Of a stretch of 52,200 nt of DNA, positions 40,984-49,484 are shown piece by piece. The DNA lies in contig DDCZ01000090.1 in the NCBI GenBank assembly GCA_002336485.1, positions 6,254-58,453 of the forward strand, given 5' to 3'. The DNA is from Flavobacteriales bacterium UBA1993 (lineage in GTDB: Bacteria; Bacteroidota; Bacteroidia; Flavobacteriales_G; Salibacteraceae). Position 1 is the stretch's first letter. Every line of letters starts with the position of its first letter. Both the position numbers and the translations under genes were made by a program. The notes beneath the pieces were generated by a model. That model was not told where the DNA came from, searched no databases, and worked only from the letters and a program-made list of their open reading frames with translations.

Positions 40984-42000
40984 ATGTATAGCAGCACTCT
41001 TCGAACAGCCATTTGTTTACTATCTATATTAACAATTAGCATCGGTTGCGATGAAAATAGACTTGACGTTGATGTGAGTCAAATCGAGGCCAACGTTGAG
41101 ATTGAACGTATCGATCAGCTTTGGTCCAACCTCACACCCGTGTCTTATCGCACCGAGCATCCACGCCTTCTTGCTGAATATCCGCTGGCGTACACCCATT
41201 ACGTGGAAGATGTCTTGCAGCTGGGCGCCGTTTCTGATTCAAACTTGTTTGAGTCCATCCGTTCGTTTACCACACACCCAGATTTTGCTGAGGTATTCAC
41301 CGAAGTGAACGCGGTTTATAGCGATATGGATCCAATTCAAGCAGAGCTGGATGATGCGTGGAAGCATTACAAGTTGTACTTCCCAAATGCCATTGTTCCT
41401 AAACATCTGTTGTGTGTTGGGGGGTTCAATTCGCCCTATATCATGACCGAAAATGAGATTGGCATTTGCCTCGAGCTCTTTTTAGGGAAAGATTGTAAAT
41501 TCTATGAATACCTGCAATGGCCACTTTATCAGCGTGCGCGAATGTCTCCGAATCACGTGGTGCCTTGGATGATGAAAGGCTGGTTGGAAACGGATTATCC
41601 ATTGATGGTCGAAACCGAATCGAGATTGTTGGATGAGATCATACATCAGGGTAAGATCTTTTACTGCTTAGATGCCCTGTTCCCTAAGATGCCCGATTCA
41701 ATTAAAATCGGGTATACCGCGGAGGAAATGCACTGGGCCATCACCCACGAATCCATGGTGTGGACGCACTTTGTCGACAATGAACTGCTGTTTACAACCG
41801 AACCTGGATTGAAAGGAAAATTCATCAACGATGGACCTTTCACGGTTGATTTGGTAAAAGAATCGCCATCTCGTATGGGCCATTTCATCGGCTGGCAAAT
41901 GGTGCGCGAGTACATGGAAACACAAGAAATCATTGACCTTCAGTTGCTGTTGGAGACACCAGCCGACGAGATATTAAAAAAGAGTAAATACAAGCCATAA
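40984..42000 (+). CDS. gldB: Gliding motility lipoprotein GldB
   Basis: The 338-residue lipoprotein has a signal ending ILTISIGC (Cys about 21). The GldB domain follows with EIERIDQLWSNLTP, FTTHPDFAEVFTEVNAVYSDMDPIQAELDDAWKHYKLYFP, CVGGFNSPYI and GICLELFLGKDCKFYEYLQWPLYQRARMSP. GldB is needed for gliding and chitin use in Flavobacterium johnsoniae. Start ATG 40984 gives a proper signal peptide; an upstream frame from 40918 does not. gldC follows after one base, and nadE is close by, which reproduces the known locus. Confidence 0.93.
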   Translation: MYSSTLRTAICLLSILTISIGCDENRLDVDVSQIEANVEIERIDQLWSNLTPVSYRTEHPRLLAEYPLAYTHYVEDVLQLGAVSDSNLFESIRSFTTHPDFAEVFTEVNAVYSDMDPIQAELDDAWKHYKLYFPNAIVPKHLLCVGGFNSPYIMTENEIGICLELFLGKDCKFYEYLQWPLYQRARMSPNHVVPWMMKGWLETDYPLMVETESRLLDEIIHQGKIFYCLDALFPKMPDSIKIGYTAEEMHWAITHESMVWTHFVDNELLFTTEPGLKGKFINDGPFTVDLVKESPSRMGHFIGWQMVREYMETQEIIDLQLLLETPADEILKKSKYKP

Positions 42001-42001
42001 C

Positions 42002-42343
42002 ATGTCTGAAAAACAAACAAATATTCAATTCAATGTTGCCTTAGATGAGAATCAAATTCCAAGTACAATTACCTGGAAGGCAAGTGATAATGATGAAACT
42101 GGCGCATGTGACGCAGCCTTTTTAACCATTTGGGATTCAAATGAGAAAAACACACTTCGAATAGACCTTTGGACCAAGGACATGACCATCGATGACATGA
42201 AGATTTTCTTTCATCAGATGATGCTCAGCATGAGTGATACGTACAAGCGTGCAACCGGTGACGAAGCGGTAAGCAAGGACATGAAGGAGTTTGCATTTGC
42301 CATGGGAGAGAAGATGGAGATTCTGAAGAAAGGCGAGGACTAA
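42002..42343 (+). CDS. gldC: Gliding motility protein GldC
   Basis: The 113-residue protein matches GldC over its length: INFxVxLDExxxPxxIxW-like start (IQFNVALDENQIPSTITWKASD), the central LRIDLWTKDMTIDDMKIFFHQMMLSMSDTYKRATGD, and the final EFAFAMGEKMEIL. GldC is a cytoplasmic protein that improves gliding efficiency. It is coupled to gldB with a one-base gap and is the last gene of that unit. Confidence 0.93.
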   Translation: MSEKQTNIQFNVALDENQIPSTITWKASDNDETGACDAAFLTIWDSNEKNTLRIDLWTKDMTIDDMKIFFHQMMLSMSDTYKRATGDEAVSKDMKEFAFAMGEKMEILKKGED

Positions 42344-42377
42344 GGGAAAGAACGTATAAAAATGGGTAGTTTGACCT

Positions 42378-42409
42378 ATTGAAGGCCCCTGACTGTTGGT
42401 TGATATTTG
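42378..42409 (+). promoter_or_regulatory. Putative promoter of the PKD lipoprotein gene
   Basis: ATTG (42378-42381) and GATATTTG (42402-42409) are 20 bases apart and resemble the -33 and -7 elements. The start would lie about 22 bases before ATG 42435. Tentative. Confidence 0.35.
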
Positions 42410-42434
42410 CTTTTGTAATAACAAACAACTGATT

Positions 42435-43412
42435 ATGAAAACGAACTTATTCTTTACGACCAAACTTATCGCATTTGCACTTCCATTGCTACTGCTAACG
42501 GCGTGCAAAAAGGCACCAACAGCAGACTTCACATTCGAAGTGGATGGATCGGAGGCCGCATTTACCTTTTCCGGCGAAGGCGACGTATCGTCATATACCT
42601 GGGATTTTGGAGATGGCAATGCTTCTTCGGAAATGAGCCCAACCCATGCATATTTAACCGGTGGTGACTTTGAAGTGACACTCACTGTGTCAAATGAAGA
42701 CGGCGACGACTCAAAAACAAAAACAGTTACCATCGAAGCAGCGAGTGGTTCGTCCGCAAACCCTGAACTTACGTTTGGTGATGCTGACGGCGCCTTTTAT
42801 GCCATCAACACAAACACTGTACAGACTACGGCGGGCTTTGATATCGTCCTTTCTATTGGAACTTCGCTAGCTTGGTTTCAAGATGGGGGGAGCTTTGTTG
42901 AAGTTGGTGATGTGCAATGGCATCAAGGTTCGACATCCGAAATCTTGGACTTCAATACGGCAGCTTCAACCTATTCTTGGGTTGAGTTGGAACAGCCATC
43001 AGAAGGATTCAACAACGACGGTATTTCATACACAGTAGGAGGTGGAAATGGTTTCCCAGCAATTGGTGGCACGGGACTTTCTAACCTATATCCTTTTCCA
43101 GGAGCGCAAAAGGTGCGTGAGGTGAACGAGACAGTAGACGGCGACGCAGCTTACAATCTAGCGCATGATGGAAGTATCAGCAATGCCGACTCAATTTACT
43201 TTTCGATTTACGGGCCTGACAATAGTGTTTTGAAAAGACTTGGTGGAACTGAGACGTATGCGCCGTTTACTGAAGAAGAAATGAATAGCTTGGGTAAAGG
43301 TTCGGCCATTCTTCAGATTGCTGCATTCAATATCACGTCTGACGAATCCACCGGTAAGAAGTTCTATATGGTGAATGAATCTGTGGCTTCCAAGACGGTA
43401 ACCATCGATTAA
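42435..43412 (+). CDS. PKD-domain lipoprotein
   Basis: The 325-residue lipoprotein has the signal LIAFALPLLLLTAC (Cys about 20). A PKD domain (about 23-100) shows SSYTWDFGDGNASSEMSPTHAYLTGGDFEVTLTVSNEDG. A 220-residue region follows with no known motif and is rich in Gly, Ser and Asp. PKD domains usually mediate protein or sugar contacts at the cell surface. There is no T9SS tail. It has its own promoter-like sequence and a strong terminator, so it is monocistronic. Confidence 0.82.
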   Translation: MKTNLFFTTKLIAFALPLLLLTACKKAPTADFTFEVDGSEAAFTFSGEGDVSSYTWDFGDGNASSEMSPTHAYLTGGDFEVTLTVSNEDGDDSKTKTVTIEAASGSSANPELTFGDADGAFYAINTNTVQTTAGFDIVLSIGTSLAWFQDGGSFVEVGDVQWHQGSTSEILDFNTAASTYSWVELEQPSEGFNNDGISYTVGGGNGFPAIGGTGLSNLYPFPGAQKVREVNETVDGDAAYNLAHDGSISNADSIYFSIYGPDNSVLKRLGGTETYAPFTEEEMNSLGKGSAILQIAAFNITSDESTGKKFYMVNESVASKTVTID

Positions 43413-43432
43413 TACGATCTCTCAATCCGTAG

Positions 43433-43466
43433 AACCCTCGGGACATTCTTGTCTTGGGGGTTTTTT
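43433..43466 (+). terminator. Rho-independent terminator after the PKD lipoprotein gene
   Basis: AACCCTCGGGACA and TGTCTTGGGGGTT pair (with G-T wobbles) around TTCT, followed by TTTTTT. It separates the lipoprotein gene from the imelysin operon. Confidence 0.8.
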
Positions 43467-43494
43467 ATGTTCAATCTCAGGGTTTAAAATGACA

Positions 43495-43571
43495 AATACC
43501 CGTTTTTGGGTATTGCCGCACCCTAGTATCGACGGTATGTTTGCATCATTATTTAAAATCAGTCTAAATAA
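43495..43571 (+). promoter_or_regulatory. Promoter and two dyads controlling the DUF4856-imelysin-HTTM-TonB operon
   Basis: TATGTTTG (43536-43543) is an exact -7 element, and ATTG (43512-43515) is a -33 element 20 bases upstream. A dyad AATACCC-N6-GGGTATT (43495-43514) overlaps the -33. A second dyad TTATTTA-N9-TAAATAA (43549-43571) begins at about the transcription start and ends six bases before the ATG. The second resembles metal-regulator boxes (DtxR/IdeR-like TTTAnA-N5-TCTAAA). Which regulator binds is unknown. Confidence 0.6.
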
Positions 43572-43577
43572 AAATTG

Positions 43578-44678
43578 ATGTTCAATCGTACGCTTAAAAT
43601 TGTGATGTGTTTACTTCTTGGATTGACAGCACTCACTGCCTGTAAGGATGACCCTATTGTTTTCGAGGAACCAAAGTTACCAGTGGTGCCACCAGAATCC
43701 TACGATTTTGAAAATGTCGATTTCTCAGGGCAGACAGCGCGATTGAATCAACTTTCAGAGCTAATCCTATACGTGAACACCTCTAATGACTCAGGAGTTG
43801 GGTTGGATATCGGAGTGATGCGTGAAATGTTTGAAAACACAAACAACGATGGCGGTGGGAATTTCACTTTCAGCGCCACGAAACAATTGAAAGACAAATG
43901 CTTTGAACCGGATCAGTCGCTAATTGATGACTATTTCGTGCGGGCGGCGGAGATTAGCCTGACGGCAGAATATGGATCAAGCGGCGTTCCTGGACGGGTA
44001 TTCTCAGAGGATAGTAGCGCAATGCGGTTGTTCGACGAAAATGGCTGGGAATACGGTCAGTTTATCGAGAAAACAATCATGGGCGCTTTGTGCTATTATC
44101 AGGCAACTTCTCATTACTTAATTGACGAGCAATTAGACGTAGACAACGAGACCGTTGTGATTGGAGAAGGCACCGTAATGCAACACCACTGGGATGAGGC
44201 ATACGGTTACTTTGGTGCACCTATTGAGTTTCCTGAAAGCCTAGAAGACGTGCGCTATTGGGCCAAATACTGTGTCGGTCGTGATTCGCGATTGGGCACC
44301 ATCGAATCATTAGGAGAGGCGTTTCGAAGAGGAAGGCAAGCGATCAACGTACATCGATACGATGTTCGGGATGAAGCCAGAGATGATATTAGGGAGAGTT
44401 GGGAGTTGGTTTGCGCAGCCACGGCGATCCATTTTATAAACGTGGCCATTGATAATGTGACCGAGGACTACGGGCGAAATCACGCACTTTCTGGAGCCTA
44501 TGTGTTTATACAAAATTTGAAGTACAACGAAGAAAAGTCAATCACAAACGGTCAAATTGATGAGGCTCTAGGCATAATTGGAATCAACTTTTATGAGGTG
44601 ACGCTTGACGACCTGAAAGCTGCGCGTGAGAAGATTGCAGAGGTGTATGAGATTAAGGGTCACCAAACTCAACTATAG
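43578..44678 (+). CDS. DUF4856 lipoprotein
   Basis: The 366-residue lipoprotein (signal MCLLLGLTALTAC) matches DUF4856. Visible features are YDFENVDFSGQTARLNQLSELILYV, GWEYGQFIEKTIMGALCYYQATSHYL, HHWDEAYGYFGAPIEFP, and a helical C-terminal half with AIHFINVAIDN. The family is restricted to Bacteroidota-type genomes and is found with imelysin-like proteins; its fold seems related to imelysin helical bundles. The role is probably in binding a metal or metal complex outside the cytoplasm, inferred from the operon. The start is ATG 43578; the TTG just before it is rejected. Confidence 0.85.
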   Translation: MFNRTLKIVMCLLLGLTALTACKDDPIVFEEPKLPVVPPESYDFENVDFSGQTARLNQLSELILYVNTSNDSGVGLDIGVMREMFENTNNDGGGNFTFSATKQLKDKCFEPDQSLIDDYFVRAAEISLTAEYGSSGVPGRVFSEDSSAMRLFDENGWEYGQFIEKTIMGALCYYQATSHYLIDEQLDVDNETVVIGEGTVMQHHWDEAYGYFGAPIEFPESLEDVRYWAKYCVGRDSRLGTIESLGEAFRRGRQAINVHRYDVRDEARDDIRESWELVCAATAIHFINVAIDNVTEDYGRNHALSGAYVFIQNLKYNEEKSITNGQIDEALGIIGINFYEVTLDDLKAAREKIAEVYEIKGHQTQL

Positions 44679-44680
44679 CA

Positions 44681-45724
44681 ATGCGAGGTATTCAGGCTTT
44701 AGTAGCAATCTGCATTTTCCTGAGCGCGTGCAAGGGCGGCACTGACCCTATTGACGACACGTTCGACAAAGCAGCCATGTTGAAAAACATAGGTAACAGT
44801 GTCATACAACCCACCTATGCGGATTGGGTCAAAGCGATGAATCAACTTGATTCGGACTCCAAACTGCTTGAATCCAATCCCACGATAGCGCAACTGGTAG
44901 TAGTTCAATCATCTTTTATCAAAGCCTATAGAGAATGGAACGCATGTTCTGTGTTTGAAATCGGTCCAGCAGCAGATGTAAGTATGCGCACTCGGGTAAA
45001 TACCTTTCCTACAGATACCGCTCAAGTGGAACAAAACATAGCAAGTGGAGATTACGATTTGGACGGCGCAAAGAATGCAGACGCTAATGGATTTGCCTCA
45101 TTGGATTATCTATTGTTTAATGAATCTGAATCACTGCTTTCGGATGCAAATCGAAGGACCTATTTATTGGATAACGTGGTGCATATCCTAAAACAAGGAG
45201 TGGACGTTTCAGATGAGTGGTTGAGCTATCAAAGTGAATTTGAGGTGAACACAACAAGCAGCGCGGGAGGCTCGATCAGCAACCTCGTAAATGAAATTAA
45301 CTATGAATTTGAGTTGTTTAAGAATGCGCGGATCGGGATTCCACTTGGAAAAAAGACACTTGGGGTTACTCAAGCACATAAGCTAGAAGGGTATTACTCA
45401 AACACTTCGGCGGCACTGGCTCTTGAAAATTTAAGAGGAATTCAAGATGCATTTAATGGAGGGACAGGACTCGGATTTGACGACTATTTAAACAGTCTTA
45501 AGGCAACAAAAGACGGCACTGATTTAAGTATGGCAATCAATAACCTCTTCGACCAGATCGCTTCAGACTTGGATGGGGCAAACCTGAAAAGTTCAATTGA
45601 ATCAAATCCTTCTGATTTAGAAACGGTGTATAACCGTATCGAGCAATTGGTGGTTTTATTAAAGGTTGACATGCCATCGCAATTGGGAGTTCAAATCACC
45701 TATCAAGACAACGATGGGGATTAA
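44681..45724 (+). CDS. Imelysin-family (peptidase M75-like) lipoprotein
   Basis: The 347-residue lipoprotein (signal VAICIFLSAC) has the imelysin helical fold: FIKAYREWNACSVFEIGPA, NGFASLDYLLFN, and GIPLGKKTLGVTQAHKLEGYYSNTSAALALENLRGIQDAF. The M75 GxHxxE-like site is not conserved in its classical form, as in many imelysin-like iron proteins (EfeO, Irp). Such proteins bind metal rather than cut protein. It starts two bases after the DUF4856 gene, and its 3' end overlaps the HTTM gene by 11 bases. Confidence 0.88.
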   Translation: MRGIQALVAICIFLSACKGGTDPIDDTFDKAAMLKNIGNSVIQPTYADWVKAMNQLDSDSKLLESNPTIAQLVVVQSSFIKAYREWNACSVFEIGPAADVSMRTRVNTFPTDTAQVEQNIASGDYDLDGAKNADANGFASLDYLLFNESESLLSDANRRTYLLDNVVHILKQGVDVSDEWLSYQSEFEVNTTSSAGGSISNLVNEINYEFELFKNARIGIPLGKKTLGVTQAHKLEGYYSNTSAALALENLRGIQDAFNGGTGLGFDDYLNSLKATKDGTDLSMAINNLFDQIASDLDGANLKSSIESNPSDLETVYNRIEQLVVLLKVDMPSQLGVQITYQDNDGD

Positions 45725-47045
45725 GGAAAGGTGGAATTCGATCCTATTCAAGCCAGTTTCAATTGCCCCACTGGTTACCTTTCGTATGCTCTTTGGGGCC
45801 ATTATGTTTATAAGTATCGTGCGCTTTTGGTCCAATGGCTGGATCGAATCTCAATTCATTGAGCCGTTAATTCACTTCAAATATTTCGGATTTTATTGGG
45901 TAGCAGACCTTCCCGACACGGCCTATTATGTCATGTTTGGTATAATGGCAATATCATCGCTAGGAATTGCTTTTGGGGCGCTTTACAGAATTTCGGCCGT
46001 TCTGTTTTTTCTTTCGTTTACCTACATAGAACTAATAGATGTTACCTACTATCTGAATCACTATTACTTTGTTTCTCTTGTCTCACTGATTATGGTCTTT
46101 CTTCCTGCGAATGCGAGCCGATCGGTGGATCAACGCTTTGGTGCAATCAAATCTAGAAGTACAGTAAGTGCCTGGACCATTGATATCTTAAAGTTTCAAT
46201 TGGTGCTGGTTTATGTATTTGCTGGTATCGCCAAGCTAAATACGGATTGGTTGATTCATGCTTTGCCGCTTGCAATATGGCTTCCAGCACAGGATCAACT
46301 TCCAATTTTAGGAACCATTTTCAAATGGGAGGCAACGCCTTATGTCTTTTCATGGGCAGGCGCTCTATATGATCTTTTTGTACCGTTTTTTCTATTGGTG
46401 GCGAGGACTAGGGCGCTGGCATACGCCGCGGTAATTGCCTTTCACCTCATGACATGGTGGTTGTTTCAAATTGGAATGTTTCCTTTTATTATGATCGGAG
46501 CCACTCTGGTATTTTTTAGCGCTGCATTCCATGAAAACTGGCAACAACGACTATTTGGCGCGCAAGCCCAAAGTTTCGGAAACACGCACGTTCCAGCCAA
46601 TCAACTTGTATCGCTATCGATCGCACTGCTGGTCGTTTTCCAACTGGCATTTCCTTTTCGGCACTTAGCCTATGATGGCAATCCATTCTGGCATGAACAG
46701 GGATATCGGTTTGGATGGCGGGTTATGTTGATGGAAAAGGCCGGATACGCTCAATTCTCAGTTGAAAACGAAAAAGGCAATCGAATAGAAGTCCAAAACA
46801 GCGACTTCTTGACACACGCTCAAGAGAAGATGATGAGCACTCAGCCTGACCTAATGATTCAGTACGCTCAATTCTTGAAGGCGCACTACGAAAAAGCGGG
46901 CGTCGTAACGAGCGGGGTGTATGCAAACGTGCACGTTACATTTAATGGCCGGGGCAGTCGACCATACGTTGATTCGTCTGTAAACCTCGCAGATCAAGTA
47001 GACAGCTGGAGGCCAAAAACATGGATTTTACCCTTTGAGTCTTGA
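45714..47045 (+). CDS. HTTM-domain membrane protein (vitamin K gamma-carboxylase-like)
   Basis: The 443-residue protein has about seven to eight membrane helices. The HTTM signature includes APLVTFRMLFGAIMF, NHYYFVSLVSLIMVFLPAN, LVLVYVFAGIAKLNTDWL and AFHLMTWWLFQIGMFPFIMIG. A soluble C-terminal domain of about 130 residues ends PRTWILPFE-like. Human gamma-glutamyl carboxylase belongs to this family; the bacterial reaction is mostly unknown. In Bacteroidota the gene is often next to imelysin and TonB-receptor genes, which suggests modification of, or help for, those surface proteins. The ATG at 45714 lies inside the imelysin gene; the earlier TTG at 45666 is less likely. Confidence 0.87.
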   Translation: MGIKERWNSILFKPVSIAPLVTFRMLFGAIMFISIVRFWSNGWIESQFIEPLIHFKYFGFYWVADLPDTAYYVMFGIMAISSLGIAFGALYRISAVLFFLSFTYIELIDVTYYLNHYYFVSLVSLIMVFLPANASRSVDQRFGAIKSRSTVSAWTIDILKFQLVLVYVFAGIAKLNTDWLIHALPLAIWLPAQDQLPILGTIFKWEATPYVFSWAGALYDLFVPFFLLVARTRALAYAAVIAFHLMTWWLFQIGMFPFIMIGATLVFFSAAFHENWQQRLFGAQAQSFGNTHVPANQLVSLSIALLVVFQLAFPFRHLAYDGNPFWHEQGYRFGWRVMLMEKAGYAQFSVENEKGNRIEVQNSDFLTHAQEKMMSTQPDLMIQYAQFLKAHYEKAGVVTSGVYANVHVTFNGRGSRPYVDSSVNLADQVDSWRPKTWILPFES

Positions 47046-49444
47046 AGCAATTAATCTCTATACTTTCCATGCTTTTCGCCCTGGGCGGATTTGGCGCCGA
47101 AGTCACCATTCGGGTGCTCGCGCCAGATTACGATCGCGTCAAGGCTGAGGCGTTTGTTGACAACACCTACGATTCTTATCCTTCCAATGAGGCTGGCTTT
47201 ATTTTGATTGGAGGACTCGATAAAGGTCCGCACGCTGTCACCATTTTCATTGAGGGATACGCTTCAAAAACCATCGAGGTGAATATTGAACGTCAACTTT
47301 TTTATGAAGTCGAAATGAAGCCACTGGAATCGACGTTAGAGACGGTGGAAGTGTCCGAGTCGAGTAATTCTGGAACCGGCCATGGCTACCTAAAATATAT
47401 CCAAGTAGATGGTTTGTACGCGGCTAAGAAGAATGAAGTCATCGTTCCTGGGGAAATGTCCATTAACCAAGCAAACAATAACGGCAGACAGATATTCGCA
47501 AAAGTTCCAGGAGTGAACGTGCAAGAAACAGATGCCGGTGGCCTTCAAATGGGTGTTGGTGCTCGAGGACTAGACCCAAAGCGTACCACCAACTTCAATA
47601 CCCGACAAGATGGCTATGATATTGCCGCCGATGCTTTGGGATACCCCGAGAGTTATTACACCCCAGCAATTGAAGCTGTTCAGCAAATTGAGTTGGTGCG
47701 TGGAGCAGCTTCACTGCAATATGGAACTCAGTTTGGAGGATTGTTGAATTTTAAAATGAAGCGCGGTCGAGAAGACCGAAAAGCCGAAGTTGTTAGTAGG
47801 CAAACAATTGGGAGCTACGGATTTCTTGGCTCATTTAACAGCGTTGGAGGCAGCGTTGGTAAGTGGAATTATTACGGCTACTATCAGCACAAAGAGGGCA
47901 GTGGATGGAGGCCTAACAGTTTTTTCAACGCCAATGGAGCCTACGGACAAATAGGAAGATCATTCGGAGAAAAGTGGTCGGTTGACCTTGCCTTGAGTCA
48001 TTATTTCTATACTGCAAAACAGTCGGGCGGCCTGACGGATAAGATGTTCGAAGACACGCCAGAATTGAGCGTTCGAGACCGTAATTGGTTTCGAATTGAT
48101 TGGAACGTGGCCTCGGCTACTGTAAACGGGCAACTCACCAAAAATCTGACGATCAACAGTAAAACATTTGCCGTCATGGCGGAGCGTGCAGCGCTTGGTT
48201 TTCTTGGCAACATTAATAGAGTTGATACGCTTGGCGCCCGCGATCTGATACTTGGAAACTACCTAAATGTTGGAAACGAAACCCGCCTCGTTCAGCGGTT
48301 TAATATCAAAGAAAACCCAGGTGCTATACTTCTAGGTGCGCGCCTTTACAAAGGCGATACTCGAAGTCGACAAGGAAAGGCCATCGGATTTGACGGGCCA
48401 GATTTTGATTTTATTAATCCAGAAAGCTTAGAGGGTTCAGATTTTCGATTTCCGTCGCAAAACGTTTCCGTTTTTACTGAAACGCTTATTCCACTTTCAG
48501 GATGCTGGTATCTAACACCCGGTGCTCGATTCGAATACATCCGGACGCAAAACACGGGTTACTATTTGAGTGAGAATAGACATCCGCTCACGAATGAGGT
48601 GCTGTTTAGCGAACAAGTGCAAGCCAGTGACGACGATCCGAGGAGCATGGTACTTTTTGGAATTGGAAGTACATATAGGTGCTTTGAAGATGTTGAGATT
48701 TATGGGAATATTTCTCAAAACTATCGGGCCATCAACTTTTCAGATGTCCGTGTTGTAAACGATAATCTGCAAGTCGACTCAAACCTTACCGATGAGCATG
48801 GATGGACTGCCGACCTAGGTTTCAGAGGAAAGGTGTTGCGAAATTCAGTGACCATCGATGCCAGTGCATTTATCATGATGTACAACAACCGCATTGGCCA
48901 AGCGCAACGCGCTCTTGGAAACTATAGCACCAAATTGGTTCGAACCAATATCGCTGATGCGCGATTCATAGGATTGGAATTGTTTGAAGAGTTGGAGGTG
49001 TTTAAGCTACTCAAGAAAGAAACGAAATGGGGCTTAACCTGGTACAATAACATAGCCTTGGTCGATGCCCGATATCTGAAAAGCAATGAAAAGGAATTCG
49101 CCGGAAACTATGTGGAGAATGTTCCTAACCTAAATTTTAAATCAGGCGTTGCATTGTCTGTTGCTGGATTTGGCGCCGGGCTGCAACTAAATCATGTAGC
49201 ACAACATTTTACGGATGCGTCTAACGCCGAGTATTATCCAGATGCTACGGTTGGAATAATCCCAAGCTATACGGTACTTGATTTCTCTATGAAATATGGC
49301 TGGAAACGATATGCATTGGAAGCAAGCATCAATAATCTAACGGATCAGATTTACTTTACACGACGAGCCACTGGGTACCCGGGTCCGGGAATTATTCCCG
49401 CAGAACGAAGGATGCTCTTCGTTACGTTCGAAGTGCGGATTTAG
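47042..49444 (+). CDS. TonB-dependent outer-membrane receptor (FecA-like)
   Basis: The 800-residue receptor has a signal peptide (MKQLISILSMLFALGGFGA) and an N-terminal carboxypeptidase-like beta domain (to about 95). The plug domain (about 125-235) has IFAKVPGVNVQETDAGGLQMGVGARGLDPKRT and IELVRGAASLQYGTQFGGLLNFK, and a 22-strand barrel ends in TFEVRI. FecA-type receptors import iron chelates, and the Gly/Leu DPKRT motif is seen in FecA relatives. The start is TTG 47042, overlapping the HTTM stop as TTGA. The next Met (residue 10) would break the signal peptide. It is the last gene of the operon and would use the TonB/ExbBD system. Confidence 0.92.
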   Translation: MKQLISILSMLFALGGFGAEVTIRVLAPDYDRVKAEAFVDNTYDSYPSNEAGFILIGGLDKGPHAVTIFIEGYASKTIEVNIERQLFYEVEMKPLESTLETVEVSESSNSGTGHGYLKYIQVDGLYAAKKNEVIVPGEMSINQANNNGRQIFAKVPGVNVQETDAGGLQMGVGARGLDPKRTTNFNTRQDGYDIAADALGYPESYYTPAIEAVQQIELVRGAASLQYGTQFGGLLNFKMKRGREDRKAEVVSRQTIGSYGFLGSFNSVGGSVGKWNYYGYYQHKEGSGWRPNSFFNANGAYGQIGRSFGEKWSVDLALSHYFYTAKQSGGLTDKMFEDTPELSVRDRNWFRIDWNVASATVNGQLTKNLTINSKTFAVMAERAALGFLGNINRVDTLGARDLILGNYLNVGNETRLVQRFNIKENPGAILLGARLYKGDTRSRQGKAIGFDGPDFDFINPESLEGSDFRFPSQNVSVFTETLIPLSGCWYLTPGARFEYIRTQNTGYYLSENRHPLTNEVLFSEQVQASDDDPRSMVLFGIGSTYRCFEDVEIYGNISQNYRAINFSDVRVVNDNLQVDSNLTDEHGWTADLGFRGKVLRNSVTIDASAFIMMYNNRIGQAQRALGNYSTKLVRTNIADARFIGLELFEELEVFKLLKKETKWGLTWYNNIALVDARYLKSNEKEFAGNYVENVPNLNFKSGVALSVAGFGAGLQLNHVAQHFTDASNAEYYPDATVGIIPSYTVLDFSMKYGWKRYALEASINNLTDQIYFTRRATGYPGPGIIPAERRMLFVTFEVRI

Positions 49445-49484
49445 AATAATTCAAACCATACCTTCGCTAAGTTGTTTCAACGCT

